A stretch of 39,612 nt of DNA, from contig CANGCK010000030.1 in assembly GCA_947452295.1 (NCBI GenBank), forward strand, positions 1-39,612, in the 5' to 3' direction. This document shows, in pieces, positions 26,457 to 34,407 of the stretch. The notes beneath the pieces are model-generated. The model did no database searches, was not told the DNA's origin, and worked only from the letters and a program-made list of their open reading frames with translations. A program made the position numbers and the translations under genes. Position 1 is the first letter of the stretch; every line of letters starts with the position of its first letter. This DNA is from Sphingobacteriia bacterium. GTDB taxonomy: Bacteria > Bacteroidota > Bacteroidia > Chitinophagales > Chitinophagaceae.

Positions 26457-26788
26457 ATCCAACAGTGCAATCTATTACCCTAACCAGCGGTGAGACTCCT
26501 GTAAAAGTTGATTTTCTTGAGGTAAAGAAAGCTGCATTAATTCTGCGTTCTATTAATCATAAACTTAGACAGCAAATTGTAAAATTGCTAGATGAGCAGG
26601 TTAAGATGACAGTTACAGAACTATATGTAAAGCTTAGATTAGAACAATCCGTTGCGTCGCAACACTTAGCCATTTTAAGAAGAGCCGGAATTGTTACTAC
26701 TACCAGAGAGGGGAAATTTATTTTTTATTCTGTTAATTACAACAGACTATCTGAAGTGATGGTTTTTGTGAAGAATTTGGTAGACTAA
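26453..26788 (+). CDS. ArsR-family winged-helix repressor lacking cysteines
   Basis: 111-residue ArsR/SmtB-type regulator. The helix-turn-helix is about residues 53-77 (VTELYVKLRLEQSVASQHLAILRRAG) and the beta-wing is IVTTTREGKFIFYSV (79-93). It contains no cysteine, so it cannot be a persulfide-sensing (BigR/SqrR-type) or CxC metal sensor. The C-terminal helix (RLSEVMVFVKNLVD) also lacks the D-x-H metal pattern. Transcribed with the MBL-rhodanese gene 83 bases downstream, which is its likely target along with its own promoter. The inducer is unknown. Confidence 0.9.
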   Translation: MNPTVQSITLTSGETPVKVDFLEVKKAALILRSINHKLRQQIVKLLDEQVKMTVTELYVKLRLEQSVASQHLAILRRAGIVTTTREGKFIFYSVNYNRLSEVMVFVKNLVD

Positions 26789-26798
26789 AATAACAATT

Positions 26799-26845
26799 TA
26801 CAAGGGTCATAAAGTCCGATTTTGAAAATTGGTCTGATCCTTGTA
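26799..26845 (+). promoter_or_regulatory. Structured hairpin between arsR and the persulfide dioxygenase gene
   Basis: Outer stem TACAAGGGTCA (26799-26809) with TGATCCTTGTA (26835-26845), one G-T pair. A second inner stem, CCGATT with AATTGG, lies around a TTGA loop. No T-run follows, so a simple intrinsic terminator is less likely than an operator, attenuator or RNA stability element. Confidence 0.5.
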
Positions 26846-26871
26846 ATGTTGCTCCAAATTCTTAACACAAT

Positions 26872-28284
26872 ATGTTCATTCAACAACTTTACACTGGCTG
26901 TTTAAGTGAAGCAGCCTATTATATTGAAAGTGATGGTGTAGCAGCGGTTATTGATCCGCTTCGAGATATTGAAGAATATCTTGTACTTGCTAAAGAAAGA
27001 AATGCCACCATTAAATATATTTTTGAAACGCATTTTCATGCCGACTTTGTAAGTGGTCACTTAGATTTAGCGAATGCTACAGGTGCCACTATTATATATG
27101 GTCCTAATACCCATACTTCTTTTCCAGTTCATGTTGCTAATGATGAAGAGATTTTTCCCTTGGGCAAAATACACATTCAAGTGCTGCATACTCCCGGACA
27201 TACGCTAGAAAGCAGTTGTTTTTTACTAAAAGATGAGCGCGGCAATGATCATGCTATTTTTACAGGTGACACCTTATTTGTAGGTGATGTTGGCAGGCCC
27301 GATTTAGCGCAAAAAGCCAATGAAATTACCATGGAAGATTTAGCGGGTATGCTTTACGATAGCCTGCAAAAAAGGATTATGCCTTTGGCCGATAACGTTA
27401 TTATGTATCCTGCACATGGGGCAGGGAGTAGCTGCGGAAAAAATTTAGGCCCTGAAACTTTTAGTACGATTGGTCAACAAAAATTAAGCAACTATGCATT
27501 ACAACCGCAAACAAAAGAAGTATTTGTTGCAGCGGTAACGGAAGGGCTGGCCGCACCACCTCAATATTTTCCGATAAATGCAAAAATCAACAAAGAAGGG
27601 TATGATAGTTTAGAGAGTGTGCTAGATACAGCACTTACACCTTTATCGGTTAAAGCATTAAAAGAAAAACTTAACAATAACGCAATACTTTTAGATACTC
27701 GGCACTCTACAGAATTTACCCAAGGTTTTGTTCCCGGAGCTATTAGTATTGGTTTAGATGGCAGATTTGCCGAATGGGCTGGTAGCATATTGCCATTTAA
27801 TTTGCCGATTGTATTGGTAACTGAAATAGGGAAAGAAAAGGAAAGTATTATACGTTTAGCACGTGTGGGAATCGATAAAATTGAAGGGTATTTGTCGGGG
27901 GGATTTGAGGTATGGCAAACATCAGGAGAACCAATTGATTTAATTATTGATGTGGAGGTGGACGAAGTGGCAATGGATATTTCATTTGATCCCAAAATGG
28001 TAATCATTGATGTTCGCAAAGAAACTGAATATGCCAATGGACATATCAAAGAAGCCATTAATATTCCCTTAGATCATTTAACAGATCCGGGAAGTATGGC
28101 AGACCTAGATGAACAACAAAATATTTATGTTCATTGTGCAGGTGGATATAGAAGCGTTATTGCATCTTCTTTAATTAAACGCCAAGGCATCCATAATATC
28201 AGGAATATAGTTGGAGGATATGCCAAATTAAAAGAAATGGGCGATCAATTTGAGATTGAAAAAGATGCATCTGTATTAAATTAA
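26872..28284 (+). CDS. MBL-fold persulfide dioxygenase with two rhodanese domains
   Basis: 470-residue enzyme of the ETHE1/CstB type. Residues 1-245 are a metallo-beta-lactamase fold with ETHFHADFVSGH (iron ligands expected at His54, His56), TPGH (His110), FTGDTLF (Asp133) and YPAHG (His182). Residues about 260-350 are a rhodanese fold without an active-site cysteine (VLVTEIGKEKES in its place). Residues about 368-462 are a rhodanese with the loop HCAGGYRS and Cys422. Family knowledge: oxidises glutathione or other low-molecular-weight persulfides to sulfite and can pass sulfane sulfur on Cys422. Controlled probably by the ArsR upstream. Confidence 0.9.
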   Translation: MFIQQLYTGCLSEAAYYIESDGVAAVIDPLRDIEEYLVLAKERNATIKYIFETHFHADFVSGHLDLANATGATIIYGPNTHTSFPVHVANDEEIFPLGKIHIQVLHTPGHTLESSCFLLKDERGNDHAIFTGDTLFVGDVGRPDLAQKANEITMEDLAGMLYDSLQKRIMPLADNVIMYPAHGAGSSCGKNLGPETFSTIGQQKLSNYALQPQTKEVFVAAVTEGLAAPPQYFPINAKINKEGYDSLESVLDTALTPLSVKALKEKLNNNAILLDTRHSTEFTQGFVPGAISIGLDGRFAEWAGSILPFNLPIVLVTEIGKEKESIIRLARVGIDKIEGYLSGGFEVWQTSGEPIDLIIDVEVDEVAMDISFDPKMVIIDVRKETEYANGHIKEAINIPLDHLTDPGSMADLDEQQNIYVHCAGGYRSVIASSLIKRQGIHNIRNIVGGYAKLKEMGDQFEIEKDASVLN

Positions 28285-28301
28285 TACAGGGCAGCATTTA
28301 T

Positions 28302-29186
28302 TTATTGCAACAAACGATCAGCATGTTTTTCAGCATCGTATTCCCATTTAAACCGGCGATGACTCCATAAAAAATTTGCAGGTCGTTTGTGTAATTGATC
28401 TTCAACAAATGCTTTATAATCCAAGGTTATTTGTCCAAAGGGAATTTCTTGTGGGGTAGTTGTGTATAAAGTTAACTCTGATTTATAGTACCCTCTTTTT
28501 ACCCTGTAATAGGTAGCAAATACAATTGCGGTATTCTTTAAACGTGCGCCTTTTTCTGGACCAGGTACAAATGGGGTAATTTTTCCCATAAAATCAACCC
28601 AGTAAGCATCTTGCGTTCTTCTAGGATTTTGATCTGCAGCCAATGCCAAAGAATAAATACCGGAAGCATAATGGTGAAATTTTGTACTAAAATCGTAGGA
28701 AGGTATTAAAATGGTTTTAAACTTGCTACGCATATTGTAAATTATCCGATCCATAGCTTTGTTAGAAAGTGGCGCATATACGCCTAAAAAAGGATAGTTG
28801 AAGTTTGCGCCATAGGCCAGGTTAACATACTCCCAGTTAAAAAAATGTCCTCCATGAACCTGCACACTTTGTCCAGTTTTGTACAAGTCATTAACTACTT
28901 CATAATTACATTCAAAACGCTTGTCTAATTCTTCTTTTGAAATAGAAATCATTTTAATCATTTCCACAAATGTGTCTATTAACTGACGAAAAAAATCTTT
29001 TTCGATCATCAATCTTTCAGCAGCTGATTTTTCAGGAAATGCAATTGCCAGGTTATTACGTACAACATTTTTTCTGTACTTAATACCATAATAAGTTAAC
29101 AAATAAAATAAGTCTGATAATATATACGCTACACGCCACGGCAATAACGATATCAAGTAAAATAACGGATAAATGATATAATACAT
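28302..29186 (-). CDS. Lipid A biosynthesis (LpxL/HtrB-like) acyltransferase
   Basis: 294-residue membrane-associated acyltransferase. An N-terminal hydrophobic segment (about 3-35) precedes the catalytic H-x4-E motif, His114 to Glu119 in GGHFFNWEYVN. A later block, YSLALAADQNPRRTQDAYWVDFMG, carries the conserved DQ and the substrate-binding region; it ends with HRRFKWEYD. It adds a secondary acyl chain to lipid A precursors in relatives. Last gene of the minus-strand run from kbl; 46 bases after ispG. It converges with the persulfide dioxygenase gene with only 17 bases between stops and no hairpin. Confidence 0.88.
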   Translation of the reverse strand: MYYIIYPLFYLISLLPWRVAYILSDLFYLLTYYGIKYRKNVVRNNLAIAFPEKSAAERLMIEKDFFRQLIDTFVEMIKMISISKEELDKRFECNYEVVNDLYKTGQSVQVHGGHFFNWEYVNLAYGANFNYPFLGVYAPLSNKAMDRIIYNMRSKFKTILIPSYDFSTKFHHYASGIYSLALAADQNPRRTQDAYWVDFMGKITPFVPGPEKGARLKNTAIVFATYYRVKRGYYKSELTLYTTTPQEIPFGQITLDYKAFVEDQLHKRPANFLWSHRRFKWEYDAEKHADRLLQ

Positions 29187-29232
29187 ACGGTATAATCTAA
29201 TTGAGGGTATGGTATACTCAGAACAAAAAAAT

Positions 29233-31242
29233 TTAAACTGGATCTACCCAAGCACCTGATTCTTTTAATAAATTAATAAGTTCTGCTACGGCAATTTCGC
29301 TATCAATATTTTTCTTGACTACTTCTTTGCTTTTATATAAAGTAATTTTGCCTACACCACTTCCTACGTAACCAAAATCGGCATCAGCCATTTCACCGGG
29401 ACCATTTACAATGCAACCCATAATAGCAATTTTCACACCTTTTAAATGATGGGTAACACTTCTTATTTTGGCAGTAGTTTCTTGCAAATCGAACAAGGTT
29501 CTTCCACAACTAGGGCAACTTATGTATTCTGTTTTTGATATCCTAGTCCGCGTAGCTTGTAGAATACTAAAAGCTGTACTATTTAAAAATTGTTCTACAG
29601 TTTGATTTTTTTGATAATTTCTTCCGCCAGTATCCAGGCTGTTTGCAGATTTTTGTTTTGCATAACTACTTGCAGTCATTCCCAAGCATACCCCATCTCC
29701 CATTCCATCTAATAACAAGGCACCACATTCCGTAGAAAAGTGCAATAGGTGTTCATCGGTAGTTTGCCAATTGCTGTCTGTTATTAATACAACGGGATTT
29801 AAAATATTTCTGTTCATCAACTCCATCAGCATCCTTCTTACAGCGGGCATTGCATGAATGTTTTTGCTGCTTAACCCTATAACCACTGTTGGATCATTTA
29901 CAAACTGTTCGATATATGTAAAGTCATTTATAGTAGTTTCATCACTAAAACAATCGAGCAAAACTAAATTCAATTGACTGCTTTTTTTAACTGAATTAAC
30001 ATATCCTGAAGCATCAAAAATGGGAAAATATTTTTCTTGATCGCTACAAGTAGACCAAGTTGCTGGGTACACCAACACTTTTAATGTACCTGGCAAAGCG
30101 AAATCGAGCACTTGATGGCCCGTAAAAATATAATCAGCAGCGGCATCGCCTATGTTCCATTTGTCGCTCACTGCATCGTACTTATAATCAATTGCTTGTA
30201 AATGATCGGGGGTAATTTTTTCGATTTTGCTGAAATCAGCAATAACCACCGGCACTTGATTGCCGCCAATATTTGCTACTGCAAAACTATTTCTTCTTGT
30301 ATAATTAAAGGGATTATAAGGGATATTATTGATTATAGGAATACTGTTTTTATTTGGTTGCGATGTATACCGTTTCACAAGATCTTTGCAAACTGGAATT
30401 TCAAATTCAGGATCTTCTGTAAGACTAATTCTAATAGTATCTCCAATGCCATCTTCTAATAAAGTTCCTATACCTGCTGCACTTTTTACCCTGCCATCTT
30501 CACCGTCGCCCGCTTCTGTAACACCTAAATGCAATGGATAGCATTCATCGAACTCTTGCTGCATTTGTTGAATCAACAATCGATAAGCCTGCACCATTAC
30601 TTGTGGGTTGCTCGATTTCATACTGAGAATGATATTATGAAAATCTTCGGCTCTGGCAATTCGTAAAAACTCCATCGCACTTTCAACCATTCCATTAGCA
30701 GTGTCGCCATAACGGCTCATTATTCTATCGCTTAACGAACCATGGTTAGTGCCAATACGCATGGCTGTGCCATGTTCTTTACAAATTTTCACCAATGGAG
30801 TAAAGCGTTCTCTAATTCGTTCAATTTCTTCCAGATACTCTGCATCGGTATAATCTATTTGTTCGAACTTTTTCTTATCTACATAATTACCCGGATTTAC
30901 GCGTACTTTCTCTACTATGCGAGCGGCAATTTCGGCAGCATTGGGTGTAAAATGAATGTCTGCAATAATTGGCGTATTGTATCCTCTTTTGCGTAATTCA
31001 TTTTTTATGTGAAGCAAGTTCTCTGCTTCATTTTTAGAAGGCGCAGTAATTCTTACCAACTCAGCACCAGCCTCAATACAACGAATAGATTGTTCTACTG
31101 TTGCCATTGTATTCATGGTATCGGTGGTGGTCATGGTTTGCACCCTAACCGGATGCCCATTGCCCAATAACAAGTTTCCAATTTTTACTTCCCGAGTTTT
31201 TAACCGGCTTATTTGAGTAAGTGAATTACAATAAAGTTGCAT
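29233..31242 (-). CDS. ispG: 4-hydroxy-3-methylbut-2-enyl-diphosphate synthase (long form)
   Basis: Iron-sulfur enzyme that reduces MEcPP to HMBPP in the MEP isoprenoid pathway. 669 residues, the Bacteroidota/plant-type form with an extra middle domain (about 270-540). The TIM-barrel part opens VKIGNLLLGNGHPVRVQTMTTTDT and contains ADIHF and VRVNPGNY. The C-terminal domain holds the [4Fe-4S] ligands Cys576, Cys579 (CPSCGRTLFDLQ), Cys610 and Glu617 (GCIVNGPGEM). It starts 18 bases after the class D beta-lactamase stop and is probably read from the kbl promoter. Confidence 0.97.
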   Translation of the reverse strand: MQLYCNSLTQISRLKTREVKIGNLLLGNGHPVRVQTMTTTDTMNTMATVEQSIRCIEAGAELVRITAPSKNEAENLLHIKNELRKRGYNTPIIADIHFTPNAAEIAARIVEKVRVNPGNYVDKKKFEQIDYTDAEYLEEIERIRERFTPLVKICKEHGTAMRIGTNHGSLSDRIMSRYGDTANGMVESAMEFLRIARAEDFHNIILSMKSSNPQVMVQAYRLLIQQMQQEFDECYPLHLGVTEAGDGEDGRVKSAAGIGTLLEDGIGDTIRISLTEDPEFEIPVCKDLVKRYTSQPNKNSIPIINNIPYNPFNYTRRNSFAVANIGGNQVPVVIADFSKIEKITPDHLQAIDYKYDAVSDKWNIGDAAADYIFTGHQVLDFALPGTLKVLVYPATWSTCSDQEKYFPIFDASGYVNSVKKSSQLNLVLLDCFSDETTINDFTYIEQFVNDPTVVIGLSSKNIHAMPAVRRMLMELMNRNILNPVVLITDSNWQTTDEHLLHFSTECGALLLDGMGDGVCLGMTASSYAKQKSANSLDTGGRNYQKNQTVEQFLNSTAFSILQATRTRISKTEYISCPSCGRTLFDLQETTAKIRSVTHHLKGVKIAIMGCIVNGPGEMADADFGYVGSGVGKITLYKSKEVVKKNIDSEIAVAELINLLKESGAWVDPV

Positions 31243-31260
31243 GTGATAATTGCTTGATGG

Positions 31261-32124
31261 TTATCTTTTTCCTTCTAAAAAACCTTGTTGCTTTAATATA
31301 TTTTTTAATATTTCTATTCTGATCAATTTCATATTCACTGTTTCGGCGCCTTCTAAATTTAATACAAAAAAGTAAGGGTGTTTGTTCTCTTCTATCCAAC
31401 CTACTACCCAACTTAATGTTTTACCATTTTTCATAGAAGACAATCCCGTTTTATAGCTTAATTGATAATTGGCATTCGATTCTTGCAACATAATCTGTTT
31501 AACGATGTCATGCGTTCTTTTTTGAAAAGGCAATTGTCCGAAATACAGTTTTTTTACCAGTCCCAATTGTTCATCTGCTGTAATGGTTAAGGATTGATTC
31601 AGCCAGAAACTATCTACATAATTACCCATTTGGTGATTGCCATATTTCAGGCTATCTAGCCAAAATTGCATTGTATCTTTTCCAATGCGACGAGCAATTT
31701 CCTGAAAATAGGGTACTGCGGAAACTTTAAAGGCTTCTTTGAGAGATAAGTCTTTATTCCAATCTTTTGCAGTATCTCCATTAGAGAAAACGCGAATGGT
31801 TTTATCCCAAGGAATGATCATTTTTTCGTTGGAAATTCTTCCAGTTTCTATTCCTATTAAAGCGTTCACTATTTTAAAGGTTGATGCAGGTGAATAGGCA
31901 GAATCGCGGTATCTTTTTAAATTATAGATGGTAAAGTTGCCGGCGCCATTATCAAATAAGCCAAAACTTCCAACTACATTGTATTGATCGAAAATCGTTT
32001 TAACACTATTGTCGATTTTTACATTGTTGGGAGAGCAACTATTTAACACAGCAATCAGGAAACTCATCATAGCAAAAGCGCATATGGTATAAACAATTTT
32101 ATTTTGTGTGCTATAATATTTCAT
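31261..32124 (-). CDS. Class D (OXA-type) beta-lactamase, predicted lipoprotein
   Basis: 287-residue serine beta-lactamase with every class D hallmark in order: SPASTFK (catalytic Ser81, carbamylatable Lys84), S135-A-V, Y161-G-N, the omega-loop FWL with Trp174, and K225-T-G. The segments AFKVSAVPYFQEIARRIG and WVVGWIEENKHPYFFVLNLE match OXA enzymes closely. The signal peptide ends VLNSC, so Cys30 is probably lipidated. A regulatory BlaR sensor domain is excluded by length. It sits 29 bases after kbl and 18 before ispG. No transposon, integron or attachment site is adjacent, which argues for a resident chromosomal gene. Spectrum cannot be read from sequence alone. Confidence 0.93.
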   Translation of the reverse strand: MKYYSTQNKIVYTICAFAMMSFLIAVLNSCSPNNVKIDNSVKTIFDQYNVVGSFGLFDNGAGNFTIYNLKRYRDSAYSPASTFKIVNALIGIETGRISNEKMIIPWDKTIRVFSNGDTAKDWNKDLSLKEAFKVSAVPYFQEIARRIGKDTMQFWLDSLKYGNHQMGNYVDSFWLNQSLTITADEQLGLVKKLYFGQLPFQKRTHDIVKQIMLQESNANYQLSYKTGLSSMKNGKTLSWVVGWIEENKHPYFFVLNLEGAETVNMKLIRIEILKNILKQQGFLEGKR

Positions 32125-32125
32125 C

Positions 32126-32153
32126 TGTTTACTTTTTACTTTTTAATGTTGAA
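32126..32153. repeat. Seven-base-period array between kbl and class D beta-lactamase gene
   Basis: Four heptads on the plus strand, the middle two being TTTTTAC and TTTTTAA; the string TTTTTACTTTTTAA differs at one base from the 14-mer shared by the arrays at 10660 and 38013. It fills most of the 29-base intergenic gap right before the beta-lactamase start codon. Confidence 0.6.
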
Positions 32154-33338
32154 TCAAATAACACCCAAATCTTTCCCTACTTTAGTAAAGGCTTGAATGG
32201 CTTTATCGAGCTGTTCCTGCGTATGTGCTGCACTCAGCTGCACCCTAATTCTAGCCAATCCTTTTGCTACTACTGGGAAGAAAAATCCAATTACATAAAT
32301 TCCTTCTTTTAATAATGCAGCGGCAAATTGCTGGGCCAATACTGCGTCATATAGCATAATAGGAACAATTGGGTGGTCACCGGGTTTAATATCGAATCCT
32401 GCTTTTGTTATTTGCGTTCTAAAATATTGGGTATTATACGCCAACTGATCTCGTAATGTAGTAGTCGCAGTAAGCATATCTAGTACTGCAATTGAGGCAC
32501 CTACAATACTAGGCGCCACTGTATTAGAAAACAAGTAAGGGCGGCTTCTCTGACGAAGCATTTCAATGATTTCTTTTCTTCCTGAAGTAAAACCACCACT
32601 CGCACCTCCTAAGGCTTTGCCCAATGTGCCGGTAATGATGTCTATTCTACCCATTACCCCTCTGTATTCGTGTGTACCTCTACCTGTTTTGCCTAAAAAG
32701 CCAGAAGAATGACATTCATCAATCATCACAATTGCATCATATTTATCGGCCAAATCGCATATTTTATCGAGTTGTGCAATGGTGCCGTCCATACTGAAAG
32801 AGCCGTCAGTAACGACAATTCTACTTCTACAAGATTCGGTCTCTTTCAATTTAGCCTCTAAATCAGTCATATTATTGTGCTCATATCTAAAGCGCTGTGC
32901 TTTACACAGTCTAACACCATCAATTATTGAAGCATGATTAAGGGCATCACTAATAATTGCATCCTCTTCTCCAAATAATGGCTCAAATACGCCACCATTT
33001 GCATCAAATGCGGCAGCATATAGAATGGTATCTTCAGTACCCAAAAAGGCCGCAATTTTTTGTTCTAATTCTTTATGTATGTCCTGGGTTCCACAAATAA
33101 AGCGAACACTGCTCATGCCATAACCATGTGTGTCGATGGCTTTATGGGCTGCTTCAATTACTGCTGGATGAGAAGAAAGCCCTAAATAATTATTAGCACA
33201 AAAGTTAAGGACTTTATTGCCATTCACCATAATTTCAGGTCCCTGCTCACTAGTTATCACCCTTTCTTGCTTAAAGAGGCCGGCTTGTTGAATTTCATCC
33301 AATTCCTTACCGATACGGGAAACAAATTTTTCGTTCAT
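32154..33338 (-). CDS. kbl: Glycine C-acetyltransferase (2-amino-3-ketobutyrate CoA ligase)
   Basis: 394-residue PLP enzyme of the alpha-oxoamine synthase family that converts 2-amino-3-ketobutyrate and CoA to glycine and acetyl-CoA in threonine breakdown. Landmarks: NNYLGLSSHP (49-58), SVRFICGTQDIHKELE (77-92), VMIDECHSSGFLG (204-216), and TGTLGKALGGASGG with the Schiff-base Lys241. The residue pattern favours Kbl over 8-amino-7-oxononanoate synthase or serine palmitoyltransferase, though these paralogs are close. Threonine dehydrogenase is not in the window. First gene of the kbl-bla-ispG-acyltransferase run, with its own -7 box at 33360-33367. Confidence 0.92.
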   Translation of the reverse strand: MNEKFVSRIGKELDEIQQAGLFKQERVITSEQGPEIMVNGNKVLNFCANNYLGLSSHPAVIEAAHKAIDTHGYGMSSVRFICGTQDIHKELEQKIAAFLGTEDTILYAAAFDANGGVFEPLFGEEDAIISDALNHASIIDGVRLCKAQRFRYEHNNMTDLEAKLKETESCRSRIVVTDGSFSMDGTIAQLDKICDLADKYDAIVMIDECHSSGFLGKTGRGTHEYRGVMGRIDIITGTLGKALGGASGGFTSGRKEIIEMLRQRSRPYLFSNTVAPSIVGASIAVLDMLTATTTLRDQLAYNTQYFRTQITKAGFDIKPGDHPIVPIMLYDAVLAQQFAAALLKEGIYVIGFFFPVVAKGLARIRVQLSAAHTQEQLDKAIQAFTKVGKDLGVI

Positions 33339-33359
33339 TATACTCCTTCATTAGTAGCA

Positions 33360-33367
33360 CAAAGATA
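33360..33367 (-). promoter_or_regulatory. -7 promoter box for the kbl operon
   Basis: TATCTTTG on the minus strand, exact TAnnTTTG, 21 bases before the kbl ATG. It would drive kbl, the beta-lactamase gene, ispG and the acyltransferase gene. No -33 TTG at proper distance was seen. Confidence 0.6.
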
Positions 33368-33493
33368 GGGTAAGTTCTGGCTATATTATAGGCTTATACC
33401 CTATTAGGTTGAATAATGTAACCGATAAATACAGCGGCTAATACCGTACATAATAATTAACTATTTGTAGGTAAATAATTAATGGCGATCCCT

Positions 33494-33501
33494 TAGTTTT
33501 G
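33494..33501 (+). promoter_or_regulatory. -7 promoter box for GLPGLI gene
   Basis: TAGTTTTG, exact TAnnTTTG, 15 bases before the ATG at 33517. It overlaps an in-frame TTG (33499), which argues against that as the start codon. Confidence 0.55.
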
Positions 33502-33516
33502 GCAAAACAATTAGAT

Positions 33517-34344
33517 ATGAAAAATTGGATATTGGGTGTTTTGCTACTCTTAACAAGCAACATGAATGCGCAACAAAAAGAGGGCAGCATATTGTATGAG
33601 AAAAAAGTGAATATGCACAAAATGATTCAAAATGAAGAAATGAAAGCCTTTATGCCTGAGTTTAGAACCAGTAAACATATTTTGCTATTCAACGATAGTG
33701 TTTCCTTGTATAAATTAATTCCGGAAGATGAAGCACCCGATCCATTTGAAGGGGGTGGTGGTGGAAGACCAAATATGATGATGCGATTTGGCGGTGCTGA
33801 TGGTGGTGAATTGTACAATAATTTTACACAATCTAAAACCATTCAGGCGAATGAAATGGGTGGCAAGAATTTTTTAATTGTAGATTCCATCAAACAACAA
33901 CCCTGGAAAATGGGTGAAGAAACTAAAAAAATATTAGGACATACTTGTTATAAAGCTACTAGAAAAATTCCATTAGCGGGCAGAATGATGATTAGATCAA
34001 TCACCACCGAAAATGGAGGCAGATCTGATACAAGTGTAAATAAAGCAATTAATAATTTGCCCAAAGAAGTAGATTTAGTTGTTTGGTTTGCTACTGATAT
34101 TATCACACCAGCTGGTCCTGAAAATTATGGTATGCTACCAGGTGCCATCTTAGAAGTAAATATGAATGAGGGACAAACCATTATTACTGCTACTGAAATA
34201 AAAAACAGCTACAGTAAAAAAGAGTTAAAAGAACCTACAAAAGGAAAAATTATTACCCAGGCTGAATATAGAAATATGTTGAAGGAAATGTTTGGACAGC
34301 AAGGCGGCGGCCCTGGAATGATTCGAATGAGGAGAGATAATTAA
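33517..34344 (+). CDS. GLPGLI family secreted protein
   Basis: 275-residue secreted protein from the ATG at 33517, with a signal peptide ending NMNAQ. It carries the family core near residue 205 as GMLPGAILEVNM, plus KKILGHTCYKATRK and LVVWFATDIITPAGPENYG. A Gly/Met-rich insert (FEGGGGGRPNMMMRFGGADGG, about residues 76-96) is unusual. The function of the family is unknown; members usually lie next to TonB-dependent receptor-like barrels, as here. The partner gene is convergent, separated by a long palindrome. Confidence 0.88.
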   Translation: MKNWILGVLLLLTSNMNAQQKEGSILYEKKVNMHKMIQNEEMKAFMPEFRTSKHILLFNDSVSLYKLIPEDEAPDPFEGGGGGRPNMMMRFGGADGGELYNNFTQSKTIQANEMGGKNFLIVDSIKQQPWKMGEETKKILGHTCYKATRKIPLAGRMMIRSITTENGGRSDTSVNKAINNLPKEVDLVVWFATDIITPAGPENYGMLPGAILEVNMNEGQTIITATEIKNSYSKKELKEPTKGKIITQAEYRNMLKEMFGQQGGGPGMIRMRRDN

Positions 34345-34351
34345 TAGTAAA

Positions 34352-34407
34352 AAATCAATTGATAATGGATAATTGTCAATGACCAATTATCCATTATCAA
34401 TTGATTT
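34352..34407. terminator. 24-bp perfect palindrome between convergent genes, built of heptads
   Basis: Stem 34352-34375 with 34384-34407, loop TCAATGAC. It overlaps the stop codon of the TonB receptor gene. Internally it reads as seven near-identical heptads (AATTGAT, AATGGAT, AATTGTC and so on, 34357-34405). Likely bidirectional terminator that doubles as a short repeat. Confidence 0.75.

Noticed and set aside
26872..28284. Beta-lactam hydrolase (class B) for the MBL-fold gene
   Set aside because: Attached rhodanese domains and the ETHFHADFVSGH motif place it with persulfide dioxygenases, not class B beta-lactamases.
29233..31242. IspG as a novel fusion because of its 669-residue length
   Set aside because: The inserted middle domain is the known long form found in Bacteroidota, Chlamydiae and plants; the cluster ligands are all in place.
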